Positions 1-11,300 of a DNA stretch of 64,000 nt are shown piece after piece; the first letter of the stretch is position 1, and each line of letters starts with the position of its first letter. This DNA is from Bog-473 sp963782415. GTDB taxonomy: Bacteria; Actinomycetota; Acidimicrobiia; Acidimicrobiales; RAAP-2. The translations under genes were made by a program, and so were the position numbers. The notes under the pieces are model-generated. The model was not told where the DNA came from. It ran no database searches and saw only the letters and a list, made by a program, of their open reading frames with translations. The stretch lies in NCBI GenBank assembly GCA_963782415.1, contig CAWAJT010000004.1:186001-250000 (forward strand), in the 5' to 3' direction.

Positions 1-1
1 C

Positions 2-355
2 TTCAACGGCGGGCACTGGGTTCCCGATCAGGTGGAGGCCGCCGGCGGCACACCCGTTCTCGCCATTTCCGGAGCACGGTCGCGGCGGCTTACGTGGGAG
101 GAAATTGCGGACGCAGAGGTCGACATCACGATCTTCATGCCGTGCGGATTCGACTTGGCTGGTGCGGTCACCCAAGCTGCCGCACTGCTGGCGCGAACAG
201 AAGCGGCGCACCTTGGCCGCGTTGTCGCCGTGGACGCCAACGCCTACTTCTCGCGGCCCGGCCCTCGTGTCGTGGACGGGGTGGAGCTACTGGCGGACAT
301 CCTTCATGGCCCGTCCGGGTCCGACATTCCGGGCTCCCGTCCCCTTCGCGCCTAA
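2..355 (+). CDS. ABC substrate-binding protein (BtuF/FepB-like), C-terminal part
   Basis: The reading frame is open from the first bases of the window, so the gene is cut by the window edge and only its C-terminal 117 residues are present. It contains GHWVPDQVEAAGG and then a 'SRRLTWEEIADAEVDI' stretch followed by MPCGFDL. This is the usual C-terminal lobe of periplasmic-binding proteins for iron complexes and cobalamin, where the Trp-Glu-Glu segment and the 'D-hydrophobic-hydrophobic-MPCGF' strand recur. Role by family: capture of a corrinoid or metal complex for an ABC importer. The N-terminal half, any signal peptide and the ligand site are outside the window, so the ligand is not assigned. 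It ends convergently with the MarR gene, overlapping it by four bases. Confidence 0.75.
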   Translation, partial: FNGGHWVPDQVEAAGGTPVLAISGARSRRLTWEEIADAEVDITIFMPCGFDLAGAVTQAAALLARTEAAHLGRVVAVDANAYFSRPGPRVVDGVELLADILHGPSGSDIPGSRPLRA

Positions 356-780
356 GAGCGCTTCGGGAGCGACGGACCTCGGCCAAAATCCAACACGAGA
401 TCCTTGAGATCCTTCGCCGAGAGCTCACGGAGGCCGGCGGACGGGCCAGAATCTCTTCGGCCTGCGTTTGCCAATGCCGCCCCGGGGCGCACGGCCACCT
501 CGAGCTTCACCCGACGATCCGTTGGATGCGGTGTGCGCTCGACGAGATGTGCCTGTTCCAGGTTGTCGGCGAGCGGTGTCAGGTTACGCGGATCGACGCA
601 GAGCAACGAGGCCAGCCTGAGCATCGACATGGGCTGTTTGGCGATCCGGCGCAAGGCGCGGGTCTTGGCGAAGCTGAGCCCTGGCGCATCGCTCACCTCG
701 CGCCGACGCATGTTGTCCAGCACCAGATCGCCCATGGCTTGCCAGGTCTCGGGCGGCCCGGTCGCGTCCGGCAGCGCCAT
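352..780 (-). CDS. MarR-family transcriptional regulator
   Basis: A 142-residue protein with the MarR winged-helix core: SMLRLASLLCVDPRNLTPLAD is the helix-turn-helix (about residues 50-70), and LVERTPHPTDRRVKLEV is the wing with the conserved D-R-R of the family. It probably acts as a dimeric DNA-binding repressor. The length matches the family. ATG at 780 gives a natural MarR N-terminus with a dimerisation helix. The adjacent gene on this side is convergent, so the target is more likely its own promoter or a gene further away. No operator palindrome stood out upstream. Confidence 0.85.
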   Translation of the reverse strand: MALPDATGPPETWQAMGDLVLDNMRRREVSDAPGLSFAKTRALRRIAKQPMSMLRLASLLCVDPRNLTPLADNLEQAHLVERTPHPTDRRVKLEVAVRPGAALANAGRRDSGPSAGLRELSAKDLKDLVLDFGRGPSLPKRS

Positions 781-1116
781 CTGGCTTCGTCACGTTCCGT
801 GCCCGTCGAGGTACTCGGGTTGATGCCCTCCACCGTGCGCCGCGCCGTGACGCGCGCCCACGGGGTCGTTCACGGTGACAGGGGCGCAACCCGGCCGCGA
901 CGCGAAGCGGGACATGCGCTGAGCTGCATCATCCGCCTCAGATGATGTCCCTCTATCTCCTTCTCCAGCGGCCGGCCCTCGGCTGACGGGCTTCCGGCGG
1001 ACCGGCTCCACCCGGCGGGCAGACGACGATCTGCCCGCTCTTGCTCGGGGCCGACTTTGTCCATGCGCCTATTGATGCCGTGTGATAGGGATGGAGTATG
1101 AAGCCAGAGAGAAAAT
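781..1116. other. Intergenic, no gene seen
   Basis: About 340 bases between the MarR start and the secreted repeat protein. It should contain two divergent promoters. I see no RNA gene, repeat or convincing open frame. An ATG at 1098 with a short in-frame continuation is out of frame with the following gene. Confidence 0.5.
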
Positions 1117-3024
1117 TTGCCGCGTCTCCTCGGTGCGGGAGCCCTGAGCGCCAGTGCGCTCGCGATCAGCGGCACTGCCGCCACGACACTGCTGACGCAG
1201 TCCCCTGCCGGAGCGGCCCCGACCTGCGTTGCTGCGGGGAGCACCGGGTTGACGACAGTGGATGATGTCACGACAAGCACGACGATCAGCAGTCAGACGA
1301 TCGATGCGACGGGCTGTGACCTCGCGATCTACGTCGAACCCGGGGTGACCGGTGTCACGATCGGTGGAGCCACCGCGAACCTCGGAAACACCATCAGCGG
1401 CGCCAACGACACAGCGGTCTTGTTCGATGCAGGATCGTCGGGCACGGTGCAGAACAACACCATTGAGAACAACGGGGTCAACCCCAACCGCGCCATCGAG
1501 TCGTTCGGCGGTGTCGTTCTGGCCGGAGCGGTCAACTCGACCGTGAGCGACAACACCATCAAGAACAACGGTGGAGGGGGCGTCTTCGTCAACGACAATG
1601 GTCCTGTCAATCCGGGTGCGCCGAACGCAGGACCGAACGCACCGGTTGCCGCGACCGCCGACGACGTGACGGGCAACACGCTTACGGCCAACTACGGCAA
1701 CTGCGGGATCATCTACGCCACGCACAACTCGGGTGGCAGCATCACTGGTGGAACGATTTCGGGGAATACGATCACGGGCAACATCGGGGTCTTCAAGGCC
1801 ACGGGGCCTGACGTCGGAGGCATCGTGGTGGCGGCCGCCTCGGCCGGAGCCACTGTCACCAACGTCGCCGTGACCGGGAACACCGTCAGCGACTCGTTCG
1901 AAGGCGGCATCATCGTGCACGCCCACGCACCGAACGACGTGGTGACGGGGACCACCATCACCGGTAACACCGTCGGGCCGGCCAACAACTGGGGCCAGAC
2001 CAATGGTCCGCCCACCACAGCCGGCATCATCCTCGGCGTTGACGTACTGCCCCCGGCCATTGCTCCGACGATCACCAACACGACGGTGGCGAGCAATACG
2101 ATCCTTGGTCAGTTCTACGGCTTGTGGATCAGTGGCGTGACGGATGTGACCGCGACGCCGGCCAACACGATCACCGTGCTACCGGGAGGCGCGCCGACCT
2201 ACAACACGCCTGCTCCCGGGAGTGGCTACTGGCAGGTCGCGTCGGACGGCGGCGTCTTCAACTATGGAAACGCGTCCTTCTTCGGCTCCACGGGCAGCCT
2301 GAAGCTGAACAAGCCGGTGGTCGGCATCACGCCCACCCAGGACCAGGGGGGCTACTGGCTCGTGGCCGCCGATGGTGGGGTCTTCAGCTTCGGCGATGCC
2401 ACCTTCCACGGGTCCACGGGCAGCCTGAAGCTGAACAAGCCTGTGGTCGGCATGGCATCCACGCCATATGTGCCGGGTGCCGGCGGCGACCCGGCGAGCC
2501 CAGCTGGGCTCGGTTACTGGTTGGTGGCTTCGGACGGCGGGATCTTCAACTACGGCGACGCCGGGTTCTTCGGCTCCACCGGAGGCATAAAGCTCAACGA
2601 GCCGATCGTGGGGATGACGCCCACCCCTGATGGCAAGGGGTACTGGCTGGTCGCGTCGGACGGCGGCGTCTTCAACTACGGCGACGCCGGATTCTTCGGT
2701 TCCGCCGGCGGCATAAAGCTCAACAAGCCCGTGGTCGGCATCGCGGCGACTCCGGACGGTAAGGGTTACTGGCTCGTGGCGTCCGACGGTGGTGTGTTCG
2801 CCTACGGGAGCGCCCAGTCGTACGGATCGGCCGCAAACTTGAAGCTGAACCAGCCGATCGTCGGCATCTCCGCCTCTCCGGACGGCAAGGGCTACTGGAT
2901 GACTGCGGCCGACGGAGGGATCTTCAACTACGGCGACGCAGAGTTCTTCGGTTCCGCTGGAAGCATCAAGCTGAACCAGCCGATGGTCGGCATGTCCTCC
3001 ATCGGCACGACTAGATCCGGATAG
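1117..3024 (+). CDS. Secreted beta-helix protein with C-terminal GYWxVASDGG repeats
   Basis: A 635-residue exported protein. The N-terminus is a signal peptide (hydrophobic run LLGAGALSASALAISG, cleavage likely after SPAGAA). Residues about 50-360 are rich in short N/T/G repeats such as NTIENNG, NTISGNTITGN and NTVSDS, typical of right-handed parallel beta-helix (pectate-lyase-like) folds. Residues about 365-630 are roughly 42-50-residue units of the type GYWLVASDGGVFNYGDAGFFGS...KPVVGM, present about six times, which I would expect to fold as a beta-propeller-like domain. The same unit occurs in the SGNH protein at 21889. No catalytic motif is visible, so an adhesive or surface role is inference. 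The start is TTG at 1117; upstream in frame a stop lies at 1099, and ATG 1098 is out of frame, so a small frameshift in the leader is possible. Confidence 0.8.
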   Translation: MPRLLGAGALSASALAISGTAATTLLTQSPAGAAPTCVAAGSTGLTTVDDVTTSTTISSQTIDATGCDLAIYVEPGVTGVTIGGATANLGNTISGANDTAVLFDAGSSGTVQNNTIENNGVNPNRAIESFGGVVLAGAVNSTVSDNTIKNNGGGGVFVNDNGPVNPGAPNAGPNAPVAATADDVTGNTLTANYGNCGIIYATHNSGGSITGGTISGNTITGNIGVFKATGPDVGGIVVAAASAGATVTNVAVTGNTVSDSFEGGIIVHAHAPNDVVTGTTITGNTVGPANNWGQTNGPPTTAGIILGVDVLPPAIAPTITNTTVASNTILGQFYGLWISGVTDVTATPANTITVLPGGAPTYNTPAPGSGYWQVASDGGVFNYGNASFFGSTGSLKLNKPVVGITPTQDQGGYWLVAADGGVFSFGDATFHGSTGSLKLNKPVVGMASTPYVPGAGGDPASPAGLGYWLVASDGGIFNYGDAGFFGSTGGIKLNEPIVGMTPTPDGKGYWLVASDGGVFNYGDAGFFGSAGGIKLNKPVVGIAATPDGKGYWLVASDGGVFAYGSAQSYGSAANLKLNQPIVGISASPDGKGYWMTAADGGIFNYGDAEFFGSAGSIKLNQPMVGMSSIGTTRSG

Positions 3025-3048
3025 CTCGCACATCGCAGCTTCAGAGCA

Positions 3049-3086
3049 CGACCTCCCCCAGTCAGATCTCTGGCTCGGGGAGGTCG
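3049..3086 (+). terminator. Hairpin after the repeat-protein gene
   Basis: CGACCTCCCC at 3049-3058 pairs with GGGGAGGTCG at 3077-3086 (10-bp stem, 18-base loop), 25 bases after the stop codon at 3024. There is no T-tract, so it is a terminator-like hairpin rather than a textbook intrinsic terminator. Confidence 0.5.
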
Positions 3087-3693
3087 GTTCGGAACGGTGC
3101 CCTCGCCCGGCGGGAGCGTAGGGTGACGACAGCGCGGTGAATAGGGGCATGCTTTTCACCATGCGGCGTCGAACGGCAATAGGCCGCAATGGTCCTCTCT
3201 CTGCCCGCCACAGCGTGGTGCCGCCGACATGCAGATCCCTTTGAGTGGTCCGCGTGCGCGACAACAGGGCCTTTGTATCTGGCCGCGGACCCCGTCCTCC
3301 TGACGGTCGGACCCATGGACCATTTGGGAAGGTTCCCGGCGAGGGGTCTCTCAACGAGGCGCATCACTCGCCTCGAGTGGCGACGCTCGCACTCCTGTCG
3401 AGCCTGAAGGCCACCCTCTGCGACCTCGGTCGGATTCCACCTGGGTAACGGTGACTGGCTTCGCCAATGCTGATACCGGGCTCAAATGCGGATACCGGGT
3501 ACCAGCACAACCGTCCTCAGTCCGTGTTCTGAGCTCCTGCTCCAGCTGCACGGAGACTGAGGCGGGGTCGCATGCCCGCACGCCCATAGGCGCGGCCACG
3601 CCGCCACTCAGCCTGCCCGTGGTGATCTCGCCGAGGTGGAGATCGATACCGACGAGCAGGAAGCTTTGGGGACGGCGTTGTGTTGTACGGACG
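3087..3693. other. Intergenic, no gene seen
   Basis: About 600 bases. Open frames exist on both strands, but none has recognisable protein sequence or a convincing ribosome-binding site. The frame of the downstream monooxygenase is open back to about 3451; that extension reads as non-family sequence and I treat it as non-coding. Confidence 0.4.
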
Positions 3694-4698
3694 GTGATCC
3701 CACTGTCTGTTCTCGACCTCGCCACCGTGGCAACGGGATCCAGCCCTGCCCAGGCGCTGAGGGAAACGGTGGATATTGCCGCTGAAGTGGAGCAGCTCGG
3801 CTATCACCGCCTGTGGGTGGCCGAACACCACGGAATGCCGGCTGTCGCCAGCTCAGCGCCCGCCGTCCTCATCGCGCACCTGGCCGATGCCACCAGCACG
3901 CTCCGGGTCGGATCCGGCGGTGTGATGCTGCCAAACCACGCTCCCCTTGTCGTGGCTGAGCAGTTTGGCACGCTTGAGGCGCTGCACCCGGGCAGGATCG
4001 ACCTTGGCCTGGGCCGCGCCCCGGGGACCGACCCGGTGACAGTGAGGGCACTTCGCCGTACCCCGGACCTGCACGCAGACACCTTCCCCGACGATGTCGT
4101 GGAACTCGTCAACTACCTTTTGCCCGCGGAGGGGGCACCAGGTCACCCATTCGCCAATCCCGGCCGTGGTTACCTGCCCGAGGTCTGGCTCCTCGGTTCG
4201 TCGCTCTTCAGCGCGCAACTGGCCGGAATCCTCGGCCTCCCGTTTTCATTCGCTTACCATTTTGCCCCCGCGTTGCTCGACACCGCACTGCAGACCTACC
4301 GATCCAGCTTCCGGCCTTCTGTGCTCCACGCCGAACCGAGGGCCATGGTGGCGGTGTCTGTTCTTTGCGCACCGACGGAGGCCGAAGCACTCTGGCTCTC
4401 GGGATCGACGGCGCTCAGCATCTTGCAACTGCGGTCTGGTCGGCTCGGCCCTCTCCCGTCCCCCCAAGAAGCGGAGAACTACCAGTTCAGCGAGGCCGAG
4501 CAGGCGGTCGTCCGGGATGCGATGGCGACGCATCTCATCGGCGATCCGGAGGCTGTGATCGAGGGTCTCCGCCAACTCGAACAGCGCACCGGAGCCGACG
4601 AGATCATGCTTTCCACTCGTGCCCACTCCTATGAAACTCGGGCGCGGTCGCTGTCCCTCATCGCCCAGGGGTGGGGACTGGAAATACTCTCGCCCTGA
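3694..4698 (+). CDS. Luciferase-like flavin-dependent monooxygenase (MsnO8-type)
   Basis: A 334-residue LLM-class oxidoreductase that by family uses reduced flavin (FMNH2 or F420) to oxidise a small substrate. Characteristic elements are IPLSVLDLATVATG at the N-terminus, YHRLWVAEHHGMP (the E-H-H signature of the MsnO8 subfamily), the LRVGSGGVMLPNHAPLVVAEQ strand-loop, and the HPGRIDLGLGRAPGTDP flavin-binding segment. The C-terminal ADEIMLSTR...YETRARSLSLIA is the normal end of the family. The start is GTG 3694, because homology begins at IPLSVLDL and the upstream frame lacks family residues. It stands alone, with no partner reductase next to it. Confidence 0.9.
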   Translation: MIPLSVLDLATVATGSSPAQALRETVDIAAEVEQLGYHRLWVAEHHGMPAVASSAPAVLIAHLADATSTLRVGSGGVMLPNHAPLVVAEQFGTLEALHPGRIDLGLGRAPGTDPVTVRALRRTPDLHADTFPDDVVELVNYLLPAEGAPGHPFANPGRGYLPEVWLLGSSLFSAQLAGILGLPFSFAYHFAPALLDTALQTYRSSFRPSVLHAEPRAMVAVSVLCAPTEAEALWLSGSTALSILQLRSGRLGPLPSPQEAENYQFSEAEQAVVRDAMATHLIGDPEAVIEGLRQLEQRTGADEIMLSTRAHSYETRARSLSLIAQGWGLEILSP

Positions 4699-5352
4699 CG
4701 ACGGGGGCTTAAGTGTTTGATCAATACATCGCTCATTGCGCTGAGTAGGGCCGTGATCCGATCGTTCGATTTCTGAGAGCGCGAAGAACTCGACGCCGCT
4801 CGCAGCGAACCGAACGACTCCATCGCATTCTTGATCACGCCCTTGAGTCGAACGTTCACAGAGACGCCACCGCACGGGAGATCGACCGTGATAAGGCGAA
4901 CCCAGCGATTAGGTCATTGGGTCGGTTCTATGGTCGATCGTGATTCCCAGACCGACATTGACACCTTGATGACCCGACATTCATGCGCTCCGGATCAGGC
5001 GACTCGCATGTCGATAGGAACCAAACCATCCTGACGGCTGAGCACATTGAACCGATCCCGCCTCAACTCCGCCCGGGGCGGGGTCGGTTCGCGCTCGGAA
5101 GACTTCACTCGATCAGCTTGGAGGCGGTTAGGGGTGGAGCCTTCTGTGCGCCTGTACGCCCCGCAACAGTGCATTCAGGTGAGCGCGTACGGGCCCTTTG
5201 TTCCCTTATGGGGCCAGCTCCTCGACGCTCCGAGGCTGTCGGCATCCTCTTTGAGGGCGTCGCGATCATTGTTCCCAAGTTCTCAAAGAGCCCGTCACCA
5301 ACTGCCAGGGCGGAGGCAAGGCTGAACAGATCCATGGGTTGTGTGAACTGAG
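4699..5352. other. Intergenic, no gene recognised
   Basis: About 650 bases between convergent genes. Several open frames of 67-122 codons cover it, but their protein sequence is not family-like and none has a good start context. It may hold old gene remnants that I cannot identify. Confidence 0.4.
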
Positions 5353-8300
5353 CTACGAACCGCCGACCACGGAGACGCTCACGCCAGCGCTCGTTGCCGG
5401 AGCCTCAGTCCCATCCGTGGCAACGCTTTGGAGGGTGTAAGTGCCCGAAGCGACGCTGGTGAGGTCGAGCTTTGCGATCCAGCCGTAGAGGGTCAAGTTG
5501 GCAGTACCGACGACATGGTCAGCGACGCCGTTGCCACTCAGCTCAAAGGTGACCGACTTGATCGGCGAAAGCCCGGTAGCCGTGGCGTCGAGCACTGCCC
5601 CGTCACGCAGAGTCGCACCGGCAGTTGGGACAATCACAGACGTCGTCAGCGGGACATTGGCGATTGTGATCGAAACCGGAGCGCTTGTCCCCGTAAGGCC
5701 TTGCGAATCGGTGGCGACACTCCGAATCGTATAAGTCCCGTTGGGAAAGTTCGAAGAATCGAAGGCTGTGAGGTACCCATAGGCAGTCGGTACACCCGTG
5801 GCAATCACCTGGTCGGAGACGGAGCCACCAGAGATCTCAAACTGGACCTTGCTGATGGAGTGCTGGCCAGTGGCTGACGCACCGAGCCAGGTGCCGCCGC
5901 CGACGAGCTGGGCCCCAGCGGTGGGCTGCAGGACGGTGGTGACTGGGGGAGCATTGACCACAGCGACGCTCACGCCAGCGCTCGTTGCCGGAGCCTCAGT
6001 CCCATCCGTGGCAACGCTTTGGAGGGTGTAAGTGCCCGAAGCGACGCTGGTGAGGTCGAGCTTTGCGATCCAGCCGTAGAGGGTCAAGTTGGCAGTACCG
6101 ACGACATGGTCAGCGACGCCGTTGCCACTCAGCTCAAAGGTGACCGACTTGATCGGCGAAAGCCCGGTAGCCGTGGCGTCGAGCACTGCCCCGTCACGCA
6201 GAGTCGCACCGGCAGTTGGGACAATCACAGACGTCGTCAGCGGGACATTGGCGATTGTGATCGAAACCGGAGCGCTTGTCCCCGTAAGGCCTTGCGAATC
6301 GGTGGCGACACTCCGAATCGTATAAGTCCCGTTGGGAAAGTTCGAAGAATCGAAGGCTGTGAGGTACCCATAGGCAGTCGGTACACCCGTGGCAATCACC
6401 TGGTCGGAGACGGAGCCACCAGAGATCTCAAACTGGACCTTGCTGATGGAGTGCTGGCCAGTGGCTGACGCACCGAGCCAGGTGCCGCCGCCGACGAGCT
6501 GGGCCCCAGCGGTGGGCTGCAGGACGGTGGTGACTGGGGAGCCCGTCCCACTGACGACCGTGATTAAGATCGGCTGCGACGTCGAGCTCTGAGTTGAGGC
6601 ATCGCCGCCGTAGCTCGCCACAATTGAATGAGGACTGGCTGAGTCGTACGAAATTGTGCAAGTAGCCGCGTAGGGCGCGGTCGTCGAAACACTCACATTC
6701 TGACAACTGGAAACGGATGCGCCGTTGTCAGCGAAATCGACCGTACCGGTGGGCGCGAGCGGGGACGTGACGGTCGCGGTGTATGTTTCAGGCTGGCCAG
6801 TCCCCACGCTAGGGGCCGAGGCGGCGAGGCTGGTGTCGGTTGAACCAGGCCCCACGGCAATGGACAGGGCTCTGGTCGCGGTCTCCGGGGTTTGATCGGA
6901 GTCAGTCACTCCCACGGTGAAGCCATAGGTGCCCCCAGTCGTGGGCGTGCCGCTGATCGCACCGCTCGCTGTGTCAAGAGCAAGGCCTGGTGGCAAGGAG
7001 CCCTGTTGCAGGGACCAGGTGTCAGGCCCTACTCCACCCGATGAGGTCAAGATCGTCGTCGGATAGGCGCTCCCGGCGGTAGCGTCGGGCAGCGTCGTCG
7101 TGCTGACGGTCAACGGCGACGCGGCGACGGTAACCGAACCACCATCACTGGAGGGCTGGTTGAATCCGTCTCCCTCAAAAGAGGAAACGACGGGCACCGT
7201 GCCGGTGGACTGGAGAACCGCTGGTATCGCGCAGCTGGCTGTTCCGGTCGAATCAGTCACGGCGGAGCACTTCTGAACGCTGCTACCAGAGCCCAACGTG
7301 AACGAGACCGCCTTGGTCGAGAGCCCGCTCCCACCCGCGACCAGACTCGCAGAAGCATTCAGTGTCCCTCCCTCCAAAACCGAAATCGCTCCCGTGTACG
7401 AGATTGAGGTTGGCACCCCCACATAGGAGTACTGGTCGGCACCGCTCGCTGCACTGACGCCGGCTGCAGTAGCGACATGGACATCGACGACCCCGCTCGA
7501 TCGCTTCGGAGAAATCGCTTGGATCTGTGCATCCGAACTCACAGTAAAAGAGTCCGCTGGGAGGTCGCCGAAGGTGACACCCAAGGCGTCGGTAAAGCCC
7601 GAACCCGAAATGGTGATCGAGGTACCTCCGGCAACCGGGCCGTTCGCCACGCTGAGACCACTGACTGTGGGTGTAGCGCCGTAGAAGAACTGTGCGGCGG
7701 TCGAGACTCCACTGTCGCCACCTGCGGTGTGGACCACGACGTCGGCCGTGCCGGTGCCCGGCGGCGAAATGACGTTCAGGGATTCGGGTGAGAGATAAGC
7801 CACCTGTGCGGAAGTGTCACCGAACGTTACCGAGCTCGAAGGAGTGAAGCCGTTGCCCGTGATGGTGAATTGCGTGCCACCGTCCGCCGGTCCCGTCGTC
7901 TCGCTCAGATGTGTGACGGAGGGGACCGGTGGTGGAGGTTCGTTGGCACATGCCAGCGTGATTGCGAGGCCGATCTGTGGAGGAGGCACAGGATACGGTC
8001 CTATGGTGGCCCTCGAGCTTGTGGAATCCTTGGGGTCGGTACAACCTGCTGCGGTCGCATCGACGTCGTAGTATCCGGAAACGACATCCCAGTGAAAGGC
8101 GCCGTCGGTTCCGGTCGTTTCCGGATTGACGGCTGGTGAGATCCCCGGTGATGCCGGGTCGAAGGGCGAAAATGGACCGCCGGAGGAGTCTGACCGCGAA
8201 ATCGTGACGGAGGCCCCGCTTACTGGGTTGCCGTTAGTGTCCAGAATCGTTCCACTTGGGTCGATCTCACCGTTACCGGCCGGCGCGTCCGGGCAAGTGC

Positions 8301-11300
8301 CGAGGAAGGCCTGGCTAGCAGCATGGATCAAATTGCTTAGATACATCTGATACTGCACTTGGGCGTCATACCAAATGGCTGTTGCAGCGAATGCGACACC
8401 GATGCCGTACTGCTCGTAAGCCGTCTGAAGAGCCGCCTCGGCGAAAGTGGTCAGCCCGACTTCAATCGCGCTGAGTGCGGCGGCTTCTGGAGCTATCAAC
8501 GCAAGGACTCCGGTGACGCCGACGATACCGACGGCTGCTCCTAGGCCATCCTCAATAAGGCTTTGAGTGGATCCACAGGTCGGATGCAGTACGGCCTTCG
8601 CAGCGTCAAGCGAATCCTTGACATACTGTACATAGTCCGAGGTCTTATTGAGCAAATAGGGTCCGAATTGATCGGCGACGTAACTCCCCACCGCGGCTAG
8701 GCCGGACAAAGTGGTCGTCAGACTTGCCGACGATGCAAAGGTACTCGGCGTGGCCAAAGAGAGCGACGGTGTCGAACTAGTCGATGCCGCGGATGATGGG
8801 GACACATCGGCTGAGCGTGAGGCGACGGAGGCGGTGCCGCCTGCCGAATAGCTGAATTGGTCAGAGGGTGTCTTCGGCGTTGCCCCACCAAATGCAGTGG
8901 CGACAGTGATATCCACCGTTCCCGTTCCTGACGGGCTCACGGCCACGATCTCAGTATCAGACACTTGTTGGAACTCTGCACCGGTGCTGCCGAAGAAGAC
9001 GTACATGGCCGAGGTGAGTCCAGTTCCCTTGATGTCGACCTGTGTCCCTCCCCCGGCCGGACCGGTCGCTGGTGACACCGATGTGATACTCACGTAGGTG
9101 TACTGGCCGACCACTTGGTCCGATCCTTCGGCCGTGACCGTCACCGGCACGGTGCCCGTCCCCGGGGGCGCGACGGCCTCGATCAGATCGTCTTCCTCCA
9201 CGGTGAACTTCGCGGCCGGCTCCTGGCCGAAGCTCACCGCTGTGACGCCGCTGAAGCCCGACCCGGCTATGTCCAAGGCCGTTCCACCACTCGCCGCACC
9301 GGAACTGGGAAGCAGTGGGCTTTGCGGAGGACAGGTCAGTGAGTCGTCAATTTGAACCGATCCGTGGACAGGATATTGAGGCGGGATCGTGCCGGAGTAC
9401 TGCCCGGATCCAGATGGATTCTCGGAGAGTGGATAGACGTTGTAGTCGGATTGTCCGGTATTTCGGTCCGTTCCCACGACGGAGACGAACCCGAAGCCGT
9501 TTGGGCAGCCAGACAAGGTCGCAGTCGAAGGAGCGTGCCAGAACAGCGTGGGGCTGGACCGTCCGTTGATGAGGAGCCCGCTGGGCCACGCGGTCTTCTT
9601 CACTTTGAGCGTGAGCGCCTCTCCCTGTACGCCGTTCGCCGGAATCTGAATGGGACCCGTGGACGAACTCGGTGCCAAAGTGCCTTGAGGGGGAAAGGCT
9701 GTCAGGATCACGGACGATCCTGGTGCGGTCCGAAGGGTAAAGGTCCCCGACGAGGATGAAGTTGTCCGTTGACATTCCCATCCTGTCGTCGCCTGACAGG
9801 ACTGGACGACCGCACCGGATACCGAGAGGCCGTTGCTGTCTTCGACCACTCCGGAGATATCGGCTAAGGGCTCCACGGTGACTGTGTATGGTCCAACGTC
9901 CGTTGTACCGGCATCATTCTTCGCAGAGACGGAGAAGGAAAACGACGCTGTACCGCTTGGCGGCGTACCCACAACTGCGCCGTTGTTGGTGATGCTCAAC
10001 CAGGATGGCGCATTGACCAGACTGTAACTGAGGTAGTCAGCCGCCTTAAATGTCGCGCTATATGACGAACCACTCAACGTCTCAAGCGGAGCGTTTGTCT
10101 CGTAGAACTGAGGGTTGGATCCTCCAGATTGAGAGGTCGCAATGGCCATGCTGGTACCGTCCGCTCCGCCAGTAATGTCGGCGGCAACTGCGCCATCGGG
10201 GAACGACACCTTCACCGGCACTGAGGAGTTGGTGGTCGTGCCGTTGCCGAGCTGGCCAAATTGATTGTCTCCCCAGGCGTAGACGCTGCCGTCCGAGGCA
10301 AGCGCCAGGCTTGTGTACGCGCCTTCGGAGACCGCAGTGGTCGTCACCGCACCGGGGAGCGACACCTTCACCGGCACTGAGGAGTTGGTGGTCGTGCCGT
10401 TGCCGAGCTGGCCAAATTGATTGTCTCCCCAGGCGTAGACGCTGCCGTCCGAGGCAAGCGCCAGGCTTGTGTACGCGCCTTCGGAGACCGCAGTGGTCGT
10501 CACCGCACCGGGGAGCGACACCTTCACCGGCACTGAGGAGTTGGTGGTCGTGCCGTTGCCGAGCTGGCCAATCTGGTTGAGCCCCCAGGCGTAGACGTTG
10601 CCGTCCGAGCCAAGCGCCAGGCTTGTGTACGCGCCTTCGGAGACCGCAGTGGCTGTCACCGCACCGGGGAGCGACACGCCCACCGGCACTGAGGAGTTGG
10701 TAGTGGTGCCGTTGCCGATTTGGCCGTAGTGGTTGTCTCCCCAGGCGTAGACGTTGCCATCCGAGCCAAGCGCCAGGCTTGTGTACAAGCCTTCGGAGAC
10801 CGCAGTGGCCGTCACCGCACCGGGGAGCGACACGGCCACCGGCACTGAGGAGTTGGTAGTGGTGCCGTTGCCGATTTGGCCGTAGTGGTTGTTTCCCCAG
10901 GCGTAGACGTTGCCATCCGAGCCGAGCGCCAGTGTCGTGCCGGCGTCCGTCGTTATGGACTCGGCTGCAACTTCACCCGGGAGCGAGACGGTGACAACGT
11001 CAAGTGTGGTGATCGTTGTTCCATCACCGAGCTGGCCGTAGTCGTTGTTGCCCGTTGCATAGATAGTGCCATCCGACCCGACTGCGAGGCCTGCTCCGCC
11101 GCCTTCGCTCACGGATACCGACTTGATGCCTCCAGGTGACGCCACCTTCACTGGGAGCGACGAGTTTTCCGGATTGGTGATTGAGCCGGATCCGCTCAAT
11201 AGGGCAGCACCGTTCCATCCCCAGACGTAGAGATCTCCACTCGGCGGAGACCCGGCAGCTTGGCTGGCCTCTGGTCCCGCCACAACAGTTAGACAAGCCA

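Noticed and set aside
2179..3354. Minus-strand frame of 391 codons opposite the beta-helix/repeat gene
   Set aside because: Antisense shadow of the GYW repeats; His/Arg-rich non-family sequence.
4629..4859. 76-codon minus-strand frame after the LLM monooxygenase gene
   Set aside because: Serine-rich, no motif, overlaps the end of a well-supported gene on the other strand.
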